Below, piece by piece: positions 1 to 5,552 of a DNA stretch of 5,552 bases (its first letter is position 1; the number at the start of each line of letters is the position of its first letter). The stretch is from Salinisphaera sp. UBA6602. GTDB lineage: Bacteria > Pseudomonadota > Gammaproteobacteria > Nevskiales > Salinisphaeraceae. Both the position numbers and the translations under genes were made by a program. A model generated the notes under the pieces. The model was not told the DNA's origin. It saw only the letters and a list, made by a program, of their open reading frames with translations, and did not search any database. The stretch lies in the NCBI GenBank assembly GCA_002433465.1, contig DJIE01000226.1, positions 3,769-9,320 of the forward strand, in the 5' to 3' direction.

Positions 1-1
1 C

Positions 2-3000
2 GCCTTGCCGGGCGCGCCGGGCGCGGCACCGGCCGATCGCAATGCCGCCGATACGCATGGCCTGGCGGTTGGCGAGGCAATGCCCTTGATCGAGGCCCAG
101 CGCGAGATCTGGCTGGCCCAGCAGGTAGACCCCGACGTGGCCGCGGCCTATAACCAGGTGTGTCGCCTGCGGCTGAAAGGCTCGCTCGACCATGCCGCGT
201 TCACGGCTGCCGTCGAGGCGGCCGCCGCGAGGCACGAGGCCCTGTCGCTGCGTTTTACGGCGGACGGCGAAAGCCAGTATCGGGCCGGCGATGCGCGGCT
301 TGTGGGTTTGCACTGGGTCGATCAGCGCGATCGTGAGCAGCCGCAGCATGAAGCCGATACCGCGATCGGCGCCATGAGCGATCGCATACTCGACCTATCG
401 GATCCGGGCACCGCGCTGGCCGAAGTGGCAGTGCATCGGGTCGCCGACGATCGCTACGACGTCGGCGTGATGTTGCATCACCTGGTGTGCGACGGCTGGT
501 CGTCGATGCTGTTCTTCCGCGACCTGAGCGCTCTGTACGCGGCCAAACTCGAACACAGACCGCCGGCGCTGCCCGCCGCGGTGCCGTTCTCACAGCATGT
601 ACAGGCACTCGTCGCCCGCGATGCCGGGCCCGATCTGGCCTGGTGGCGCGAGCTTTATGCGAGCCCGCCGCCGCCGCTGAGCCTGCCGACCCGTGGCGCT
701 CGTCCGGTACCACGCCGGGCTGAAGGATCGACCCTGCGCCATCGCCTTTCGGACGCGGTGACCGAACGCGTTACCGCCGTTGCCACCGAGCGTTCGATCA
801 CCCGCTATGCCGTGACCTTCGCCGCCTTCGCCGCGCTGGTCATGCGCCTGACCGGCCAGCGCGATATCGTGATCGCCATGCCGGTCGCCGGGCAGGTGCT
901 GGAAGGACAGACCGAGCTTTTCGGTCACTGCGTGCAGACGCTGCCGCTACGGCTCACCGCGACCGACAATGCCTCGTTCGCCGATCTGCTCGCCACGGTG
1001 CGCCGCATGATCAGCGGCGCGAGCGCACATGCCGGGGCCACCTTCGGTCAGATTCTGCGCGAGGTGCCCGGTCCGCGTGATCCGTCGCGCCTGCCGCTGG
1101 CCGAGATCGTGTTCAACTGCGCCCCGGATGATGGCCATCCCGTCATGCCTGGTCTGACCAGCACCCTCGACGAACCGGTCAAGACCACGACCCAGTTCGA
1201 CCTGCATTTCGATCTGGAAATCGGCGAGGCCGAATGGTGGATCGACTGCGATTACGCCACCGCGCTGTTCGATGCCGACATGATGGGCGCCTGGCTGGCC
1301 GACTACGAGGCGGTGCTCGCCGCGGTGGTTGACGATATCGACGTGGCTCTCGATACGCTGCCGGTCCGTGCGGCGGTGCGCGACGACCCCGGCGCGCGCT
1401 TCAATCCGCCGGCATTGCCGCTCGATACGAACGCGGATCTGGTGACGGCACTGGGCCGGGCAGCGGCCGCTAATCCGAACGGCATCGCCATCGCCCATGC
1501 CAGCGGCGACTGGGACTACGCAGGTCTGGCGCAGGCGTCCGATCGTATCGCGGCCGCACTGGCCGAGCGCGGTGTGGGCCCGGGCGATCGCGTCGGGCTG
1601 TGCGCGCCGCGCACGCCGGCGTTGATTGCAGCGATACTGGGCGTGCTCAAGGCCGGGGCGGCCTATGTGCCCATGGATCCGACCTATCCGATCGAGCGTC
1701 TGCGTTTCACCGCCGAGGACAGCGCGGTCGCGCTTACCCTGGTCGACCAGCCTGAGCGGTCGTTGGCCGATGCGCCGTCGCTAAGCCTGGAAGCGGCCAT
1801 GGCTGCGACCGGGCCGGTGCCCGAGCCGGGCGTCGACGGCGAGCGCGAGGCGTACGTGATCTATACCTCGGGCTCGACCGGTCGGCCCAAGGGCGTGTCG
1901 GTGCGCCATCGTAACGTCATGGCGTTTCTGGCCTGGGCGAAACAGGCGCTGGACGATGCCGAAATCGAACGCATGCTCGCCTCGGCCTCGATCTGTTTCG
2001 ATTTTTCGGTGTTCGAGCTGTTCGTGCCGCTGTCTCGCGGCAAAACCGTCGTGCTGGTGGACGATTTGCTGGCGCTGGTCAATCCGCTGGCGACACCGCC
2101 AACGATCGTCAGTGGCGTGCCGTCGGCTTTTGCAGCGCTATTACGCCACGTTGAACTGCCGGCCAGCGTGCGCACGGTGTTCGTCGGCGGTGAACCGCTG
2201 CGCCGGGATCTGGTGGCGAAACTCGCGGCCCAGCCGGGGATGACTCGAGTCATGGAGTGCTATGGCCCGACCGAAACGACCGTATTCGCAACGGTGGGGG
2301 AACGCCACGCCGACGGTCCGCAAACCATCGGGCCGCCGATCCCCGGCTGGCGTGCCTGTATTGTCGACGCCCAGGATCGACCGGTCGCGGTCGGCGAAAC
2401 CGGCGAGCTGCTGGTGGGCGGGGCCGGTGTGAGCGCCGGCTATGTCGGCCGCGACGCGCTGACCGCCGAGCGTTTCATACCGGACCCGGACGGCGGCCCC
2501 GGCGCACGGCGCTATCGCACCGGCGATCTATGTCGCTGGCGCGACGATGGCCGTATCGAGTTCATTGGCCGTGCCGATACCCAGGTCAAGCTGCGCGGCT
2601 ATCGCATCGAGCTGGGCGAAATCGAGACCGCCCTCACCACCCACCCGGCGGTCGAAGAAGCCGTGGTGGGCGTACGTTCGGCCGGCGAGGGCGACGACCA
2701 GCTCGTGGCGTGGTGGAAGCCAGCGGTCGGCCATAAGGATGTCGAACCGACCGCTTTGCGGCGGTATCTGCGCGAGCGTCTGCCGCTGCATATGGTTGCC
2801 CAGCAGTTCGTGGTTCAGAGCGCGTGGCCGCGCCTGGCCAACGGCAAGATCGATCGCAACGCGCTCGTTGACCCTTTCGAGCCGACGCGCAACGAGGCGG
2901 CGACCCCGTGGGCGGATGCCGCTGCCGTGGATGCCGTCACCGCGCTATGGGCCGAGGCCCTCGGCCATGACATAGCGCCCGGCGCACAGGATACGTTCAT

Positions 3001-3307
3001 CGATATGGGCGGCCATTCCCTGCTGGCCGTACGCGCGGTAGCCGCAGCCCGAGAGCGGCACGGCGTGGAAGTGCCGGTACGAGCGATGATGCTCGACAGT
3101 CTGGCCCAGCTGGCCATGCGGCTGGCCAGCACGAACCCGACCCAACCCGTGGCGGCGGCCGCTGATCAGCCACCGTCGAGCGTGGACTCCAGCGCAGTAT
3201 CGGCCGAATCGGATCCGCAAGGCGACGACACCAAAGACGGCGAGGGCGACCCGGGCAGCCGCCGCGACGGTCTGATGGCGCGCCTGGGCCTGACGCGGCC
3301 GTCCTGA
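2..3307 (+). CDS. Single-module non-ribosomal peptide synthetase, C-A-T (5' end possibly outside window)
   Basis: Activates one amino acid as an aminoacyl-AMP, loads it on its own carrier domain and condenses it with an upstream acyl or aminoacyl thioester; cytosolic. Residues are counted from the TTG at 5. The C domain spans about 26-455, with a C1-like EAQREIW (30-36), catalytic HHLVCDG (158-164; His159, Asp163) and GHCVQTLPLR (307-316). The A domain spans about 485-955: A3 YTSGSTGRPKG (620-630), A4 FDFSVFE (665-671), A5 CYGPTETT (752-759), A7 YRTGDL (837-842), A8 GRADTQVKLRGYRIELGEIE (855-874) and A10 NGKID with Lys948. The T domain spans about 970-1042, with MGGHSLL and phosphopantetheine Ser1005. 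A 55-residue polar tail follows; no thioesterase, reductase or epimerase domain is present. The frame stays open to base 1. TTG 5 and ATG 80 are possible starts, but the Ala/Pro/Gly-rich leader could also be an interdomain linker of a longer protein. Architecture is certain; substrate and product are not. Confidence 0.95.
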   Translation, partial: ALPGAPGAAPADRNAADTHGLAVGEAMPLIEAQREIWLAQQVDPDVAAAYNQVCRLRLKGSLDHAAFTAAVEAAAARHEALSLRFTADGESQYRAGDARLVGLHWVDQRDREQPQHEADTAIGAMSDRILDLSDPGTALAEVAVHRVADDRYDVGVMLHHLVCDGWSSMLFFRDLSALYAAKLEHRPPALPAAVPFSQHVQALVARDAGPDLAWWRELYASPPPPLSLPTRGARPVPRRAEGSTLRHRLSDAVTERVTAVATERSITRYAVTFAAFAALVMRLTGQRDIVIAMPVAGQVLEGQTELFGHCVQTLPLRLTATDNASFADLLATVRRMISGASAHAGATFGQILREVPGPRDPSRLPLAEIVFNCAPDDGHPVMPGLTSTLDEPVKTTTQFDLHFDLEIGEAEWWIDCDYATALFDADMMGAWLADYEAVLAAVVDDIDVALDTLPVRAAVRDDPGARFNPPALPLDTNADLVTALGRAAAANPNGIAIAHASGDWDYAGLAQASDRIAAALAERGVGPGDRVGLCAPRTPALIAAILGVLKAGAAYVPMDPTYPIERLRFTAEDSAVALTLVDQPERSLADAPSLSLEAAMAATGPVPEPGVDGEREAYVIYTSGSTGRPKGVSVRHRNVMAFLAWAKQALDDAEIERMLASASICFDFSVFELFVPLSRGKTVVLVDDLLALVNPLATPPTIVSGVPSAFAALLRHVELPASVRTVFVGGEPLRRDLVAKLAAQPGMTRVMECYGPTETTVFATVGERHADGPQTIGPPIPGWRACIVDAQDRPVAVGETGELLVGGAGVSAGYVGRDALTAERFIPDPDGGPGARRYRTGDLCRWRDDGRIEFIGRADTQVKLRGYRIELGEIETALTTHPAVEEAVVGVRSAGEGDDQLVAWWKPAVGHKDVEPTALRRYLRERLPLHMVAQQFVVQSAWPRLANGKIDRNALVDPFEPTRNEAATPWADAAAVDAVTALWAEALGHDIAPGAQDTFIDMGGHSLLAVRAVAAARERHGVEVPVRAMMLDSLAQLAMRLASTNPTQPVAAAADQPPSSVDSSAVSAESDPQGDDTKDGEGDPGSRRDGLMARLGLTRPS

Positions 3308-3311
3308 GGTG
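3306..3311 (+). promoter_or_regulatory. Shine-Dalgarno site for the first hydrolase, overlapping the NRPS stop codon
   Basis: GAGGTG matches the anti-SD complement and begins inside the NRPS stop codon TGA (3305-3307). It sits three bases before ATG 3315, or five bases counted from the GAGG core. It decides the start: the in-frame GTG at 3309 lies inside the SD itself and so is an unlikely initiator. The overlap with the stop codon suggests that ribosomes finishing the NRPS are coupled to the next gene. Confidence 0.7.
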
Positions 3312-3314
3312 GCG

Positions 3315-4100
3315 ATGCAGCCGTTCTTTTTCGGTGCCGGGGGTGCGCTCTACGGCGCCTACCATCAGCCGCCAGCGCATGCGCCGGGCCCGGAAACCGC
3401 TCTATTGATCTGTCAGGGGATCGGCTACGAGTATATGCGGGCCTATCGGGCCTGCTGGCAGCTCGCCGAAACGGCGGCCGCGCGCAATGCGCATGTGCTG
3501 CGTTTCGACTATGCCTGTACCGGTGAAAGCCATGGTCGCCAGCACGAAGCCAGCTGGGCGCGCTGGGTCGCCAATACCGGCGAAGCTATTGCCTGGCTGC
3601 GCGACACCACCGCGCTGTCGCACGTGCGGATTGTCGGGGTACGGGTCGGGGCATTGATCGCGGCCGCTGCGAGCGCCCAGACGCGCGAGCGCCGACGCCT
3701 GTTGTTCTGGGATCCGGTGGTCGACGGCGAAACCTATCTCAAGCAGATCGCGGTGATGCACGAAAGCCAGACGCATAACATGAACCGGTACCGGCCATCT
3801 CGCCATCACCATGCCGAGCGTGGCGGCGACGAGTATCTGGGCTTTCACTGGCCTTCGCCGGTGGTCGACGAACTCGCCCGCGTGCAGCTCATGAACTATG
3901 GCGAGACGCGAACGGACGACTGGGATCTGGCCTTGAGCCCCGGCGAGTCGCCCCAGCCGATCATCGATACGGTCAGCGCCCGTGGCGGCCACGTTCTCGA
4001 GATGCCCGAGGCGATGGACTGGATGGACATACGCGCGCAGTACCGTCGAGTCGCACTGCCGCAGTCGGCCCAGCCCATGCTCGACCGGGTGCTCGCCTGA
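3315..4100 (+). CDS. Alpha/beta-hydrolase-fold protein lacking the Ser nucleophile (exosortase-A hydrolase-2-like)
   Basis: A 261-residue soluble protein with no signal peptide or membrane segment. The fold is recognisable from the strand-turn RFDYACTGES (63-72), the nucleophile-elbow strand VRIVGVRVG (104-112) and the following strand LLFWDPVVDG (129-138). In active relatives the elbow reads G-x-S-x-G; here it is G-V-R-V-G, so Arg110 replaces the nucleophile. No convincing catalytic His follows the last strand (HVLEMPEAMDW, 226-236). From memory, a GLRLG elbow occurs in the hydrolase 2 proteins of exosortase A loci, so the substitution may be a family trait and not decay; the reading frame is intact. 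ATG 3315 is chosen because GAGGTG lies just upstream. It sits 7 bases after the NRPS stop and 1 base before the next start, so it is probably in the same operon. It may be a non-catalytic partner of the next gene product, or an acyl-binding protein; the function is unknown. Confidence 0.85.
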   Translation: MQPFFFGAGGALYGAYHQPPAHAPGPETALLICQGIGYEYMRAYRACWQLAETAAARNAHVLRFDYACTGESHGRQHEASWARWVANTGEAIAWLRDTTALSHVRIVGVRVGALIAAAASAQTRERRRLLFWDPVVDGETYLKQIAVMHESQTHNMNRYRPSRHHHAERGGDEYLGFHWPSPVVDELARVQLMNYGETRTDDWDLALSPGESPQPIIDTVSARGGHVLEMPEAMDWMDIRAQYRRVALPQSAQPMLDRVLA

Positions 4101-4101
4101 G

Positions 4102-4941
4102 ATGCGTGAAACACCGCTGCATTTCGGTCATGAATCTCATCTCGTGGGGATGTTGTGCGAGCCGGATACAGCGCAGGCGCGCGAGCGCCCCGCGGTATTG
4201 TTTCTCAACTCGGGGCTCGAGCATCGAGTCGGTCCACGCGGGCTGTCGGTCGCGGTGGCCCGGGCGCTGGGTGATGCCGGCTTTGCCAGCCTGCGCTTCG
4301 ACTATGCCGGCATGGGCGAAAGCCGCAAGCCACAGCGACCGCTCGCCGCCGAGCGCGAAGACGAGCTGCTGGCCGAATGCGCTGCCGCCACCGAGCTGCT
4401 GCAAGCGCGTTCCGGCGCGTCCGGCGTGGTCTTGTTCGGCCTGTGCAGCGGCGCCGACGACGCCCATCGGGTGGCCCTGGCCAACGACGCGGTCGTGGGC
4501 ATGGCCCAGATCGATGGCCATGGCGCCATTACGGCCGGCTTCAAATGGCGCTATGTCGCCCATCGGCTGGCCTCGCCAAGACGCTGGCAGAACTGGTTCG
4601 AACGCAAGTTCGGCGCGCCGGCCGACGCCGACCGGGCGGTGCTCGAGGGCGTGGATTTCTTTCAGATGCCCGAGCGCGACACGCTGGCCCGCGATCTGGA
4701 CATGCTCGTCAAACGCGGGGTACGGCTGTTCTATGCCTATTCCGGCGCGACGCACAGCTACTATAACCATGCCGGGCAGCTACGCCGGGCGTTGGCGCAG
4801 GCCGGCGTACATCCGGGCGGCTCTCTCGAGGAGCATTTTCTGCCGTCTGCCGATCACACCTTTTCCCGCAACGCCGAGCGCATGATTCTGATCGAGACGC
4901 TTCTCGCCTGGCTTCAGGCCGGTTGGCCCGCGGGCGAATGA
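4102..4941 (+). CDS. Alpha/beta hydrolase with Cys nucleophile elbow (exosortase-A hydrolase-1-like)
   Basis: A 279-residue cytosolic protein of the serine-aminopeptidase-like alpha/beta hydrolase group. The order of elements is strand AVLFLNSG (31-38), RFDYAGMGES (65-74), elbow LFGLCSGAD (111-119), QIDGHG (136-141), a probable lid (about 142-200), strand GVRLFYAYSG (206-215) and SADHTFS (249-255). The elbow G-L-C-S-G puts Cys115 at the nucleophile position, and His252 in DHTF fits the catalytic His. The usual acid after the strand at 206-215 is not evident; Asp138 is an alternative. Cys at this place is known in dienelactone hydrolases, but the motif looks closer to hydrolase 1 of exosortase A systems (family memory, not a search). 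ATG 4102 starts one base after the preceding TGA with no clear SD, pointing to re-initiation. Upstream in-frame starts would overlap the previous gene by over 100 bases. Its 3' end overlaps the convergent transferase gene. A plausible role is hydrolysis or acyl transfer of the NRPS product; this is inference. Confidence 0.87.
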   Translation: MRETPLHFGHESHLVGMLCEPDTAQARERPAVLFLNSGLEHRVGPRGLSVAVARALGDAGFASLRFDYAGMGESRKPQRPLAAEREDELLAECAAATELLQARSGASGVVLFGLCSGADDAHRVALANDAVVGMAQIDGHGAITAGFKWRYVAHRLASPRRWQNWFERKFGAPADADRAVLEGVDFFQMPERDTLARDLDMLVKRGVRLFYAYSGATHSYYNHAGQLRRALAQAGVHPGGSLEEHFLPSADHTFSRNAERMILIETLLAWLQAGWPAGE

Positions 4942-5552
4942 GCATAGGCGACACAGACGATGCGCTCGCCCTGAACGCGGCTGCGTACGACGATATTTTC
5001 GCTGTGTCGCGTCACAGCGACGAATCGCAGACGATAGATATCCGCCGCTGCGATCAATTCGAAATCGAGAAATTCGGTCGTTGCCTGACCGAGACCGGCC
5101 AGGCACTTGTAGGCCGCCTCCTTGGCCGAGAACAGGCGTACGGCATCGCGCTCGTCGATCAGCTTCGCGCGTTCGCTGGCCGTGAATACGCTCGGCCAGA
5201 CCGGCGCGTCCAGCGTGCGCGGGCCTTCGATATCGATACCGATCGCGCCGATCGTATGCCGATACGCCACGGCGACGGCAGCCACCCCGTCGGCATGGGT
5301 GAGGCTGCCGGTCACGTCGTCCGGCCAGGCCGGGCCGGCGTCGTGGCTGGCGCCGAGTGCCGCGACCGGTCGTCCGAGGGCAGCCAGGGCCGCGCGGGCG
5401 AGCGTACGCGCGCTCGCGAATTCGGCACGCCGGGCCTCGACCGCGCGTTCGATCAGCGCCGCCTCGGCGGGCGGCAGGGCGCCGGCCGGGGCGATCGGCC
5501 CCGCGCGTACGACCGCGCCTGTCGGCAAAAGGCCGGCGATTATCTCTTCGAG
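4914..5552 (-). CDS. 4'-phosphopantetheinyl transferase, EntD type (5' end outside window)
   Basis: Transfers 4'-phosphopantetheine from CoA to the conserved Ser of carrier domains, with Mg2+. The superfamily motifs appear in order: GSLTH (5295-5309), the metal-binding GIDIE (5226-5240; Asp and Glu ligands) and FSAKEAAYK (5106-5132). An N-terminal Arg/Ala-rich segment reading EFASARTLARAALAALG corresponds to the conserved R-x-x-F-A-x-x-R-x-x-A-R region of EntD-like enzymes. A TTG at 5528 could start a 204-residue protein. However, the eight codons upstream remain open to the edge and encode LEEIIAGL, which continues naturally into LPTGAVV as in EntD-family N-termini, so the true start is probably beyond base 5552. 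The gene converges on the NRPS-hydrolase operon and is therefore transcribed separately. The natural client in view is Ser1005 of the NRPS. Motifs look intact. A general housekeeping or siderophore-type role cannot be excluded. Confidence 0.93.
   Translation of the reverse strand, partial: LEEIIAGLLPTGAVVRAGPIAPAGALPPAEAALIERAVEARRAEFASARTLARAALAALGRPVAALGASHDAGPAWPDDVTGSLTHADGVAAVAVAYRHTIGAIGIDIEGPRTLDAPVWPSVFTASERAKLIDERDAVRLFSAKEAAYKCLAGLGQATTEFLDFELIAAADIYRLRFVAVTRHSENIVVRSRVQGERIVCVAYAHSPAGQPA

Noticed and set aside
1..79. Promoter or 5' untranslated leader for the NRPS
   Set aside because: The frame is open throughout, codes a linker-like Ala/Pro/Gly-rich stretch and shows no -35/-10 elements; the real upstream boundary is outside the window.
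378..385. GCGATCGC as a HIP1-type cyanobacterial signature
   Set aside because: Only two full octamers were seen and nothing else suggests a cyanobacterium; the hexamer enrichment is better treated as a separate base-composition question.
947..1498. Antisense open frame of 183 codons inside the NRPS
   Set aside because: It lies wholly opposite the C/A region of a clearly real gene and its translation shows no family features.
3309..3311. GTG as start of the first hydrolase
   Set aside because: It falls within the GAGGTG ribosome-binding site and has none of its own; ATG 3315 is correctly placed.
3982..4101. N-terminal extension of the second hydrolase to an upstream ATG at 3982
   Set aside because: The added 40 residues are Arg/Cys/Ser-rich out-of-frame translation of the preceding gene; homology-like sequence begins at ATG 4102.
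3973..4770. Long antisense open frame (265 codons, - strand) across the two hydrolase genes
   Set aside because: It has no recognisable motifs, spans a gene junction, and is what strong G/C third-position bias produces opposite real genes.
4926..4935. GCCCGCGGGC palindrome as a terminator at the convergent junction
   Set aside because: The stem would be only three pairs with a four-base loop, there is no T tract on either side, and such words are common at this GC content.

Overview
The window is GC-rich DNA (roughly two-thirds G+C) and almost entirely coding. The genes use bacterial SD-type initiation, overlap or abut tightly, and favour G/C at third positions. This suggests a high-GC proteobacterium. 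A halophilic or marine gammaproteobacterium such as Salinisphaera is a guess from codon style and the abundance of CGATCG, not something the sequence proves.

Layout, left to right. (1) Positions 2-3307, + strand: a single-module non-ribosomal peptide synthetase with condensation, adenylation and thiolation domains (C-A-T). Its frame is open at the left edge, so the N-terminus may lie outside the window. (2) Positions 3315-4100, + strand: an alpha/beta-hydrolase-fold protein whose nucleophile-elbow residue is Arg instead of Ser. (3) Positions 4102-4941, + strand: a second alpha/beta hydrolase with a Cys at the elbow (GLCSG) and a clear C-terminal His motif. These three genes are spaced by 7 and 1 bases and look like one translationally coupled operon. 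(4) Positions 4914-5552, - strand: an EntD-type 4'-phosphopantetheinyl transferase, convergent with the hydrolase and overlapping its 3' end by 28 bp. It runs off the right edge. No non-coding stretch exceeds a few bases, and no RNA gene, mobile element or CRISPR array is visible.

How the genes may work together (inference). The transferase would convert the NRPS carrier domain to its holo form. The A domain would load one amino acid, and the C domain would join it to an acyl or aminoacyl group delivered from an upstream carrier. The NRPS has no thioesterase or reductase domain, so one of the hydrolases, most plausibly the Cys enzyme, may release or transfer the product. The pair of unlike hydrolases next to an adenylating enzyme and a carrier domain resembles the hydrolase 1/hydrolase 2 + AMP-ligase + ACP set that accompanies exosortase A loci. 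Here the ligase and carrier would be fused into an NRPS. That resemblance is the most interesting aspect of the window.
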